From Caryophanales bacterium UBA7581 (GTDB lineage: Bacteria; Bacillota_I; Bacilli_A; RFN20; CAG-826): a DNA stretch of 64,000 bases. Location of the stretch: positions 43,189 to 107,188 of the forward strand of contig DLKT01000008.1 of the NCBI GenBank assembly GCA_002477825.1. Reading direction: 5' to 3'. The notes under the pieces were generated by a model that saw only the letters and a list, made by a program, of their open reading frames with translations, had not been told where the DNA came from and ran no database searches. A program made the translations under genes and the position numbers. Below, in pieces: positions 14,972 to 23,021 of this stretch. The first letter of the stretch is position 1. The number at the start of each line of letters is the position of its first letter.

Positions 14972-16894
14972 TTATTCGAGCTCAAAAGCGCCAGTATAGA
15001 GTTGATAATAGGTGCCTTTTTGTTTTAATAGCTCTTCATGTGTTCCTCTTTCAATAATGTAACCGTGATCTAAGACCATGATTGCGTCACTATTACGAAC
15101 GGTGGATAAACGGTGAGCGATGACAAATACGGTTCGACCTTCCATTAATTGATCGGTGCCTTTTTGAACGAGTTTTTCAGTACGGGTATCAATGGAAGAA
15201 GTAGCTTCATCTAAAATCATCACTGGAGCATCCGCAACCGCGGCACGGGCAATGGATAATAATTGGCGTTGACCTTGTGATAGGTTGGAACCATCGCCAT
15301 TTAACATCGTATTAAACCCTTCGGGTAAACGAGTAATGAAGTCATAAGCGTTAGCAATTCTTGCCGCTTCATAAACTTCCTCGTCGGTAGCGTCTAAACG
15401 ACCATAACGAATATTTTCCATAACGGTACCGGTAAATAAATTAGTGTCTTGTAAAACAATACCTAAGGATTTTCTTAAGTCGGCCTTTTTAATCTTATTA
15501 ATATTGATGCCATCATAACGAATTTTACCATCAGCAATATCATAAAAACGGTTAATTAAATTGGTAATGGTGGTTTTTCCAGCTCCTGTTGCGCCAACTA
15601 ATGCAATCTTTTGACCAGGGTGAGCGTAAATAGAAACATCATGTAAGACGATTTTTTCGGGAGTATAACCAAAGTCTACTTCGGTTAAAAGAATGTCGCC
15701 TTTTAGTTCGGTGTAAGTTGTGGTACCATCACCATGAGGATGTTTCCAAGCATAATAACGTGTTCTTTCATCGGTTTCTTCGAATGTTCCATCTTCATTA
15801 TACTTGATATGTACTAAAGTGACGTAACCTTCATCGGTTTCACTTGGCTCATCGACTAAATCAAAGACACGAGAGGCACCAGCTAAACCCATGACGACAA
15901 AGGTGAATTGTTGTGAGAAGTTAGAAATGTTATTGGTAAACATACGGCACATCATCAAGAAAGAAACAAGAACACCATAACTCACTTTTTCAAATCCAAA
16001 TAAAGTTAAATTATAAAGGGTATCTGGATTTTTGTTTTGAAGAATTAATAAAACACTTCCAAATACGGCAAGCAATACATATAAGAAGTTACCGATATTG
16101 CCCATAATAGGACCTAAAATATTACCATTAATGTTACCTACAGTAGCGACATCACATAAGTGGTTATTAATTTCATCGAAAGCTTCTGCTGATTTTTCTT
16201 CATGGCAGAAAACTTTAATGACTTTTAATCCTTTAATTGACTCTTCAATATAACCTTCTACTTGACCTAAAGCTTTTTGTTGCTTGACGAAGTATTTAGC
16301 AGATTTTCCACCAATATGCTTGGTGTTTAAGAACATAAATACACTACCGAATAAAACGATTAAGGTAAGCCAAACACTATAACGGAGCATAACGAATAAT
16401 AACGCGATGACGGTAAATGAGGTTTGGAAAATGTTAGGTAAACATTGACTGACTAATTGACGAATGGTATCGATATCGTTAGTGTAGATGGACATGATAT
16501 CACCATGAGCGTGGGTATCAAAATATTTAATCGGTAATGTTTCCATATGATCAAATAATTTGATTCGCATAAAGTTTAAGAATTTTTGAGTGGTAATCGC
16601 CATTACATAGTTCCAAGTAAAGGATCCTAATAAACCAATGACATAAATACCGGCCATCATAATTAGAAGAGGTGTTAACTTTTCCCAAGGATCTGTACCA
16701 GCTTTAATAGCGTTTGTTAAAGCGTCGGTAATATTTTTTACGAAGATAGAAGAGGCTAAATTACCAAAAGAGGTAATGACGATACAGAACATAACAAGGA
16801 TGAGTTGCCATTTAAATTCTTTAAAGAGGATCTTAACAAGACGACCAAATGTTCCTTTTTTAGCTTTTTGTGGTTTTTTCATTGTGCCTTCCAT
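14972..16894 (-). CDS. ABC exporter half, canonical ATPase subunit
   Basis: 640 residues: a six-helix exporter domain (about 25-345) then an ATPase domain. Walker A GATGAGKT is at 434-441, signature LSQGQ at 538-542, Walker B ends in Asp562-Glu563, and the switch His is 594; all are canonical. A hydrophilic insert at about 355-395 between the membrane and nucleotide-binding domains is unusual. With the adjacent 599-residue protein it should form a heterodimeric multidrug-type exporter like LmrCD, BmrCD or TM287/288. Two bases separate the genes. Its substrate is unknown; control by the adjacent TetR protein points to export of a toxic compound. Confidence 0.92.
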   Translation of the reverse strand: MEGTMKKPQKAKKGTFGRLVKILFKEFKWQLILVMFCIVITSFGNLASSIFVKNITDALTNAIKAGTDPWEKLTPLLIMMAGIYVIGLLGSFTWNYVMAITTQKFLNFMRIKLFDHMETLPIKYFDTHAHGDIMSIYTNDIDTIRQLVSQCLPNIFQTSFTVIALLFVMLRYSVWLTLIVLFGSVFMFLNTKHIGGKSAKYFVKQQKALGQVEGYIEESIKGLKVIKVFCHEEKSAEAFDEINNHLCDVATVGNINGNILGPIMGNIGNFLYVLLAVFGSVLLILQNKNPDTLYNLTLFGFEKVSYGVLVSFLMMCRMFTNNISNFSQQFTFVVMGLAGASRVFDLVDEPSETDEGYVTLVHIKYNEDGTFEETDERTRYYAWKHPHGDGTTTYTELKGDILLTEVDFGYTPEKIVLHDVSIYAHPGQKIALVGATGAGKTTITNLINRFYDIADGKIRYDGININKIKKADLRKSLGIVLQDTNLFTGTVMENIRYGRLDATDEEVYEAARIANAYDFITRLPEGFNTMLNGDGSNLSQGQRQLLSIARAAVADAPVMILDEATSSIDTRTEKLVQKGTDQLMEGRTVFVIAHRLSTVRNSDAIMVLDHGYIIERGTHEELLKQKGTYYQLYTGAFELE

Positions 16895-16896
16895 AA

Positions 16897-18696
16897 TTAT
16901 TCATCCTCCTCTCCGTCTTTTTTATTTTGTGTATAATAGACTTCTTGATAAATTTTATTGGTTTTTAATAATTCTTCATGGGTACCAATTTGATCAATAT
17001 GACCATTATCTAAGACGATGATTTGATCCGCATCTTCAATAGAAGAAATTCTTTGTGCGATAACGATTTTCGTGGTATCAGGAATATCTTTTCTTAAGCC
17101 CATACGAATTAATTTATCAGTTTTAGTATCAACAGCGGAAGTGGAATCATCGAGAATAAGAATTTTAGGTTTCTTTAACAAAGCACGAGCGATACATAAT
17201 CTTTGCTTTTGTCCCCCTGATACGTTACTACCACCTTGCTCAATGTGGGTATTATAACCATCCGGGAAAGAAGTAACGAAGTCATCAGCTTGGGCAATTT
17301 TACAAGCATTAATTACTTCTTCTTCGCTAGCGTTAATATCACCCCAACGTAAGTTCTCAATAATACTACCAGAGAATAAAACGTTCTTTTGTAATACGAC
17401 CGCGACGTTATTTCTTAAAGTCTCTAAATCGTATGCTTGAACGGGGTGACCACCGACATCTAGTTCACCTTCGTTAATATCATATAATCTTGAAATCAAG
17501 TTGATTAAAGAAGTTTTACCAGCACCGGTTGAGCCGATAATTCCAATAAATTGACCACTTTGAATGGAAATATTAATATTCTCCAACGTATATTTTTCAG
17601 CAGTTTCTTTATATTTAAAGGAAACATTTCTAAAGGTAATTGAACCATCATCTAATTCATATAATGGGTTTTCTGGATTTTTGATTGTAGGTTCTTCTTC
17701 TAATACTTCAGCAATACGATTAATTGCTTCTAAGGATAAAGAAAGCATTACGATAATCATAGAAACCATCATTAAGGACATTAAGATTTGAACGCCATAG
17801 GTTAATAAAGAAGATAATTGACCAACGGATAATGCGCCCCATTCAATAATCGTTTTGCCAGGATTTTCGGGATCAGGAATTGGATTTGCTGTTTTAAAAA
17901 TTAAAGCTGCACCGAAAGTACAAACTAAAATGTTAGATAAGTGGATAGAGAAGTTCATTAAAGGGTTATTGAACGCTAAGATACGTTCAGCTTTAATGAA
18001 TTCTTTGGCCATATTGGTGCTTGCACGATTGAATTTTTCTTGTTCAAAGTCTTCACGAACATAGGATTTTACTACCCGAATACCGGAAACGTTTTCTTGA
18101 ATAGATTCATTTAAGGCATCGTATTGTTTAAAGACTCTTTTGAAAATTGGCATAGCAAGTTTCATGATTAATAAAAGACCAAAAGCTACAAATGGGATAA
18201 TACAAACGAAGATCCAAGCCATATTTCCACCGATAATGAAGGACATAATCGCGGAGAATATAAACATTAAAGGTGCTCGCACTACAATTCGCGTACACAT
18301 TTGGAAAGCTTGCTGAGTATCAGTGACATCAATTGTCATACGAGTAACTAAAGAAGAGTTAGAGAATTTATCGATATTTTCGAAAGAAAATGATTGAATT
18401 TTCTTAAATAAATCACTTCTTAAGTTTTTCGCTAATCCTGTGGATGCGATTGCGGCTGTTCTACCACCTAAAATACCACAAGTTAAAGATAAAGCCGCCA
18501 TTAATACTAAAGCAACAATATACATCCATAATTCTTTTACATCGGAAACGACTTCGATTTTATCAACGAATTTAGACATAACTAATGGTAAAGCACATTC
18601 CATGGCCGCTTCACCCACCATAAATAAAGGCGTTAATAAAGCGGGGACTTTATACTCTCGGACACTTTTTAAAATTAGTTTAACTTTTTTCCACAT
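16897..18696 (-). CDS. ABC exporter half with degenerate ATPase site
   Basis: 599 residues from the ATG at 18696, preceded by GAGAGGTGA; a GTG at 18708 overlapping the regulator stop is the longer alternative. An exporter membrane domain (about 20-325) precedes Walker A GSTGAGKT (388-395) and signature VSGGQ (492-496). The catalytic Glu after Walker B is Asp517 (LILDDSTS), and the switch His is Gln548 (VIAQRISS). These two changes mark the non-catalytic site half of heterodimeric exporters. Its partner is the next gene downstream. Confidence 0.92.
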   Translation of the reverse strand: MWKKVKLILKSVREYKVPALLTPLFMVGEAAMECALPLVMSKFVDKIEVVSDVKELWMYIVALVLMAALSLTCGILGGRTAAIASTGLAKNLRSDLFKKIQSFSFENIDKFSNSSLVTRMTIDVTDTQQAFQMCTRIVVRAPLMFIFSAIMSFIIGGNMAWIFVCIIPFVAFGLLLIMKLAMPIFKRVFKQYDALNESIQENVSGIRVVKSYVREDFEQEKFNRASTNMAKEFIKAERILAFNNPLMNFSIHLSNILVCTFGAALIFKTANPIPDPENPGKTIIEWGALSVGQLSSLLTYGVQILMSLMMVSMIIVMLSLSLEAINRIAEVLEEEPTIKNPENPLYELDDGSITFRNVSFKYKETAEKYTLENINISIQSGQFIGIIGSTGAGKTSLINLISRLYDINEGELDVGGHPVQAYDLETLRNNVAVVLQKNVLFSGSIIENLRWGDINASEEEVINACKIAQADDFVTSFPDGYNTHIEQGGSNVSGGQKQRLCIARALLKKPKILILDDSTSAVDTKTDKLIRMGLRKDIPDTTKIVIAQRISSIEDADQIIVLDNGHIDQIGTHEELLKTNKIYQEVYYTQNKKDGEEDE

Positions 18697-18704
18697 AACA
18701 TAAA

Positions 18705-19322
18705 TCACCTCTCGTCATTTTTTTCTAGAGCGTCGCTCTTAATTAAAAGTCTTAACATCACTTTTTTTCTTGGACATTGAAACGGAATTACTTCAGCATG
18801 AAGTCTTTCATATAGCAAACCTTTTAAAAAGGAAAGAAAGAGTAAAACCATTTCATGAGGAGAACCTTCTAAGAAAGTTCCTTCTTCTTGACCCTCTTTT
18901 ATGATTTCCTTTAATCGGTAATAAAGTGAATGTTTAGCAGAACATTTTTTAAAAGGTAGGGTTCTTTGAAAAGGGTTGGTTAAAAAGATATAAAAATAGC
19001 AACAGTTTATTTCATCATCCTTCAAAAGTTTATGAACATGAGAAACAAAAGATTGCATTTTTTCTATTGGTTTTTCTCCTTGAAACCAATCCGTGGGGTA
19101 GTTAATTCTTCCCGAAGCAAAGGCTTCATCGATCATGGTATTAAAACATTCAAGTTTTGAAGGAAAATAGTGATAAAAAAGCCCATGAGAACATCCACAA
19201 GCTTTGGTAATATCATCAATTTTCACAGCGTCATAGCCTTGTATCGTAAAAAGTGGCAAAGCGGCAAGTAAAATATTGTTTCTTCTTGTGTCCTTAACTA
19301 AGGAACTTGAATTATTTTCCAT
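18705..19322 (-). CDS. TetR/AcrR-type repressor of the ABC exporter
   Basis: 205 residues with an N-terminal TetR helix-turn-helix (KIDDITKACGCSHGLFYHYF, about residues 33-52) and a helical ligand-binding domain. It is first in the operon with the two exporter genes, the usual layout for a drug-responsive repressor that controls its own transcription. GGGGGTG precedes the ATG. Two palindromes flank the promoter (19336-19351 and 19382-19399), and one overlaps the -35 box. The exporter substrate probably doubles as inducer; this is inference. Confidence 0.88.
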   Translation of the reverse strand: MENNSSSLVKDTRRNNILLAALPLFTIQGYDAVKIDDITKACGCSHGLFYHYFPSKLECFNTMIDEAFASGRINYPTDWFQGEKPIEKMQSFVSHVHKLLKDDEINCCYFYIFLTNPFQRTLPFKKCSAKHSLYYRLKEIIKEGQEEGTFLEGSPHEMVLLFLSFLKGLLYERLHAEVIPFQCPRKKVMLRLLIKSDALEKNDER

Positions 19323-19335
19323 TTCATCACCCCCA

Positions 19336-19351
19336 TTGACTTTTCAGTCAA
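19336..19351. promoter_or_regulatory. Likely TetR operator
   Basis: TTGACT-TTTC-AGTCAA, a perfect 6+4+6 palindrome between the promoter and the repressor start codon. It resembles known TetR/AcrR operators of the form TTGACTnnnnAGTCAA. Confidence 0.6.
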
Positions 19352-19358
19352 CTAGCAT

Positions 19359-19387
19359 ATTTTAGTATTCATTGTTTTATATGTCAA
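19359..19387 (-). promoter_or_regulatory. Promoter of the TetR-ABC operon
   Basis: On the minus strand, TTGACA (19382-19387), exactly 17 bp, then TAAAAT (19359-19364). The -35 hexamer lies within the palindrome at 19382-19399. Confidence 0.8.
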
Positions 19388-19399
19388 TATACATTGACA
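19382..19399. promoter_or_regulatory. Palindrome over the -35 box, second operator candidate
   Basis: TGTCAAT-ATAC-ATTGACA, a perfect 7+4+7 inverted repeat. Its half-sites differ from those at 19336, so it could bind the same repressor in another register or a different protein. Confidence 0.5.
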
Positions 19400-19413
19400 A
19401 TAAAAGTATAAAA

Positions 19414-19440
19414 AAAGAACGCGAGAATATCGCGCTCTTT
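19414..19440 (-). terminator. Intrinsic terminator of the 286-residue lipoprotein gene
   Basis: AAAGAACGCG (19414-19423) and CGCGCTCTTT (19431-19440) form a GC-rich stem. The adjacent plus-strand A run gives the U run on the minus strand. Confidence 0.85.
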
Positions 19441-19454
19441 GAAGTTAAAAAATC

Positions 19455-20315
19455 TTATGCTACGGTTTTTTCTGTGAAATCAGAAAGATTTGGTTTGCTG
19501 AATTGCGTGCTATTTAAATGGACGTTGGTATTTGATTTTGCTTCAAGACTAACGGATTCACCGCCAGCATTTAAATCAACATTGCAATTACTAGAAAGTG
19601 AAGAAAGGATATAATTATCGAATTGTACTTTCAAAGTAGAACTACCTTTAGCAGAAATGGATACACCTTCAGATTCGATTTTTGTATTAATAGAAGCTTT
19701 TTGTGTAATACCTAAGTTTCCATCTCCGGTAGAAGTATAGGTGACAGATGGAGTTCCAAAATCAACTTTAAATCCTTCAGTAACTTCGTTATTTACACCT
19801 GAAGTGTATTGATCTAGATTTAAATAATCTTCAGAAGTTAAAAGGTCATATACTTGATTAACAACATTAGCGGCAGCTTCAGAGAAGTTAAAGTTGTTAA
19901 TTTCAACAGTGACTTTCGTGTAGTTCTTTTCTCCATCAATATCAGAAACAGCGTAGAAAGTATTATCTTCTAAATAGAACCATATTTCAGAAGAATAGTT
20001 TTTTTGCTTATCTGTTTCTCCTTGTCCCTTAAGAGACATATAGACTTGGAAGTTTTCTAAGTCAAGACTAAAAAGAGAAGATACTGTAACATTGGTTTTT
20101 TCTGTTCCAGTGGGAGACACCATTTCGCCTTTAATAACGGCTTCTTCATCAATGTAGAGTTTCTTTGGCAATTCAAAGTCCTCTGATTTTTGAACTTCAG
20201 CAATTTTTTGCGCTCTTTGTTTGGCCACTTCAGGTTTAACTGTTTGACCACCGCAGCTAGCAAGTCCTAAAAGTGCGATAACTGGTAAGAGCATTTTCTT
20301 GGTAATTTTTTTCAT
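19455..20315 (-). CDS. Lipoprotein, unknown function
   Basis: 286 residues with a lipoprotein signal (MKKITKK, hydrophobic core, LASC lipobox with Cys22). The mature domain alternates strands rich in Ser, Thr and Asn. Late on it has patterns such as SISAKGSSTLKVQFDNYI, suggesting an elongated beta-sheet lipid- or ligand-binding fold of LolA/LppX style; this is a shape-based guess. An extended -10 promoter (20365-20373) and its own terminator make it a single-gene unit. It is one of four lipoproteins in the window and shares no obvious sequence with the others. Confidence 0.78.
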   Translation of the reverse strand: MKKITKKMLLPVIALLGLASCGGQTVKPEVAKQRAQKIAEVQKSEDFELPKKLYIDEEAVIKGEMVSPTGTEKTNVTVSSLFSLDLENFQVYMSLKGQGETDKQKNYSSEIWFYLEDNTFYAVSDIDGEKNYTKVTVEINNFNFSEAAANVVNQVYDLLTSEDYLNLDQYTSGVNNEVTEGFKVDFGTPSVTYTSTGDGNLGITQKASINTKIESEGVSISAKGSSTLKVQFDNYILSSLSSNCNVDLNAGGESVSLEAKSNTNVHLNSTQFSKPNLSDFTEKTVA

Positions 20316-20364
20316 TTTTCATTTCCCCTTTTCATATCAATTGTATGATTAAATTACAATAACC

Positions 20365-20373
20365 ATTATAGCA
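20365..20373 (-). promoter_or_regulatory. Extended -10 promoter of the 286-residue lipoprotein gene
   Basis: TGC followed directly by TATAAT on the minus strand, an extended -10 element that makes up for a weak -35. The rest of the spacer 20316-20609 holds only this promoter and the terminator at 20545. Confidence 0.65.
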
Positions 20374-20544
20374 AACTCATATAGAATTATTAATAGATAT
20401 AGAAGAAAAAAATCAAAAAATTTTTAGACAAAGCAGCAGAAGTGTAACAAAAAATATTTTTTTTGAATTAAGCGCACGTTTTTGATTGTGCTTATAGAAC
20501 GAAGTTTCCTAAATAGTAAAAACAAATAAATTGGGTAAAAAGAA

Positions 20545-20564
20545 AAGCACCTTAAAGGGTGCTT
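20545..20564 (-). terminator. Intrinsic terminator of the 701-residue surface protein gene
   Basis: AAGCACC (20545-20551) pairs with GGTGCTT (20558-20564). Plus-strand A-rich sequence before it gives a U-rich tail on the minus strand. Confidence 0.8.
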
Positions 20565-20609
20565 CCTTATAAATATCGTAGATTTGTTTGAATAATTCAA
20601 TCAATATAA

Positions 20610-22715
20610 TTAAATCTCTAATTTACGTTTGTTAAAGAAATAATAACCAATAATTGATATGAATCCTAGGACTACTACTAAAATCACAAAAGATACGTTG
20701 TTATTTGTAATGCTTGCATTGTTAAATCTAGCAGACTGACTATTATTGTTTGTTTTTTGCGCTAAAGCGGTTAAATAATTTACACGGTCGCCAATGGTAG
20801 TGCCGGCTTCCTCATCAATTATTTCATTTTCATAGCCATTAGCTAAAATTTGATATTCTAAATAATTAGCGGATTTATCACACCAATAGCCCGCTTCACG
20901 ATCTTTAAAGTAAGTAATAATTGCGTTCTTTCTTTGCTCTTCAGTGATGCCATCTGTGTTAAACACGATATTGCCATTTTCATAAGTTATACGGGAAACG
21001 CCAGTTGTGGAAGCAACTTTTCCTTTTGTGAATCCAGGAACAGGTGCGTCCATATTTTTACCTTCCATTGGATAGTAAACAGGTATTTTAACTTCTTCGT
21101 TTTTAATATGGGCTTGAATTGTCTCTGGGAGGAAGATTGCTCGAAGACCTTCATCAGAACCAGTATAAATATTGAAAGAACCTTTCATGTATTGATTGTA
21201 GTTAATGGTAAGAGTAAAGTCATCATTGACTTTAATTTTTAGTTGATCAAATGATTTAGATGCATCAAAAGTGAATTTATAGAATTTATCTGTAATTTGC
21301 ACTACGTCATCAGGAAGATTATTGATATCGGTTGCATATGGATTATCAAAATTGGAAGACCAGCGATGCACTGCTACATTTCCACCAGCCCAATTTTCGT
21401 AATAAAAATCAATATAAAGCTCAAAATCTTCAGCTTCTTCATATTTTGCATATAAATTTAGAGTATCTTCAGTAATGACACTATTAGTAAATAAAGTTTC
21501 AAAAGTTGGCTCTAAATACCAACCTAAGAGTCGATAACCTTCTTTTTCAAAGAATGTAGGTTGAACATTGATATTCTTTAGTTTCTTTTCAGAGCCTAAT
21601 AGTGTTTCTCCATCGTAGTAATTAATCATTGCATACTCAGGAGCAATGATATTATAAGTTTTATCTTCGTTCTGAGTACCAATTAAATAAATCTCTTGAT
21701 CACTTGCTGTTTTGGCGTCAAAAATTACAGATTGAACAGCAGTATCTTGTTCAGAAGCCCCATTATTAATAATCATCATGTCATAGCCATAAGAAACATC
21801 GATTGTAATCTCATAATAGCCGTTTTCATTTTTGGTTAAAGGTTCTCCAGGCCAATCGATTTTTCTATGATTATCAAATTGACGTTTAAAATAGACATAA
21901 GGCGTGCTACCAAAAACGGAATTGGTATCATTCACATAGAAAGTATAGTCGGTAGAATCATCAAAATATCCATAAAGGTTAAGCGCTTCTTCTCCATCTT
22001 CAAGAATGGTTCCGTAAGTAAAAGGCGTTTCAAAAGTTGCCTCTTTAAACCAACCAGCGAAGCGTCCAGAAAGAGGAAAGCCAATTTCTTCAAGCCATTG
22101 CGCTTCATCATATTCTAGATATTGTGTATAGACTGGATCGCCTATAATTTTATCACTGCTTTCTAGCAAGCCATCTTTTATTTCAAGAAACTCTTCCATT
22201 TTTTCTTCTAATTGTGGAAGATAAAAATTAACGCAACGGCGAAAAACCTTTTTAATTGTGAACCGACTTGCATAGGGTGTAGTTGTTCCATCTTTTACAA
22301 CAAAATCATATTCACCCTCAGCAAGAACTTTAAAGTTGTCACTATCATCGGCTTTTGTAAAATATTTACTCGTTTCTTCATCAACATAAGCCTCGTCATA
22401 ACCAAAAGAATTTTCTAAGGACCAATCAGTGAAACTGGTTTTCCAAAGGATTCTAAATTCATCACCGACTTTAAGATTATTGTCGAAAGTCATTCGGTAA
22501 CAATTGTCAGTGTTATCGTGATACATATAATCAATATTATTCAAATCCCAATTTTGAGATTCTCCTGTATATTGTCTTGTATAGGTACCAGCAACAGCAA
22601 AACTGACATTATCTGTTTCTTCTATAGCTTTTGCCTGCACATTTTTTTGAATAGAACCGCCTAATAATGCTAATGTGCCTAAAATCATTACGGCTAATTT
22701 TTTAGCTTTTAACAT
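20610..22715 (-). CDS. Secreted, C-terminally anchored protein with CBM26-like and InlB-type repeats
   Basis: 701 residues from the ATG at 22715, chosen for the AGAGGGGGAAG site just upstream. A signal peptide (cleavage near VQAKA) is followed by a beta domain. Two InlB/Listeria-Bacteroides-type repeats (GWFKEATFETPF and GWYLEPTFETLF) alternate with modules containing WPGEPLTKNENGYYEI and IINNG, which resemble starch-binding CBM26. It ends in a membrane segment plus KRKLEI, an LPXTG-free anchor. It is probably a cell-surface glucan-binding or adhesion protein; no hydrolase catalytic domain is visible. The gene 23022-24818 is a paralog. Confidence 0.75.
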   Translation of the reverse strand: MLKAKKLAVMILGTLALLGGSIQKNVQAKAIEETDNVSFAVAGTYTRQYTGESQNWDLNNIDYMYHDNTDNCYRMTFDNNLKVGDEFRILWKTSFTDWSLENSFGYDEAYVDEETSKYFTKADDSDNFKVLAEGEYDFVVKDGTTTPYASRFTIKKVFRRCVNFYLPQLEEKMEEFLEIKDGLLESSDKIIGDPVYTQYLEYDEAQWLEEIGFPLSGRFAGWFKEATFETPFTYGTILEDGEEALNLYGYFDDSTDYTFYVNDTNSVFGSTPYVYFKRQFDNHRKIDWPGEPLTKNENGYYEITIDVSYGYDMMIINNGASEQDTAVQSVIFDAKTASDQEIYLIGTQNEDKTYNIIAPEYAMINYYDGETLLGSEKKLKNINVQPTFFEKEGYRLLGWYLEPTFETLFTNSVITEDTLNLYAKYEEAEDFELYIDFYYENWAGGNVAVHRWSSNFDNPYATDINNLPDDVVQITDKFYKFTFDASKSFDQLKIKVNDDFTLTINYNQYMKGSFNIYTGSDEGLRAIFLPETIQAHIKNEEVKIPVYYPMEGKNMDAPVPGFTKGKVASTTGVSRITYENGNIVFNTDGITEEQRKNAIITYFKDREAGYWCDKSANYLEYQILANGYENEIIDEEAGTTIGDRVNYLTALAQKTNNNSQSARFNNASITNNNVSFVILVVVLGFISIIGYYFFNKRKLEI

Positions 22716-22761
22716 AATACTTCCCCCTCTTGCATTCCACATTTAAAAAGCGTGCGAAATA

Positions 22762-22790
22762 ATAATATATTAGAATATATTATCTTGCAA
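22762..22790 (-). promoter_or_regulatory. Promoter of the 701-residue surface protein gene
   Basis: TTGCAA (22785-22790), 17 bp, TATTAT (22762-22767) on the minus strand. The -10 and following sequence (TATTATTAT then CGCACGCTTTTT) closely match the promoter region of the paralog. The rest of the 306-bp spacer holds only the terminator at 22937 and AT-rich sequence. Confidence 0.75.
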
Positions 22791-22936
22791 CTGAAAAATT
22801 AAAATTTGGTCTTATTAAATATGTAGGATAAAAATTATTAAAAGTGTTAAAAGCATACTATTACGATTAGCAATAAATACTATTTTTTTGCATACGAAAT
22901 TATTTCGAGGTATTAGAAGATTTTGTTTAAATACAA

Positions 22937-22963
22937 AAAAAGCACTTTGAGTGAGTGCTTTTC
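22937..22963 (-). terminator. Intrinsic terminator of the 598-residue surface protein gene
   Basis: AAAGCACT and AGTGCTTT arms with a short loop. A seven-A run on the plus strand gives the U run on the minus strand. Confidence 0.82.
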
Positions 22964-23021
22964 TTTTGCTGACAAGTAGGGCAGTGAAGCGATAAATTAC
23001 TAAAATTATGAGATAATGTAA

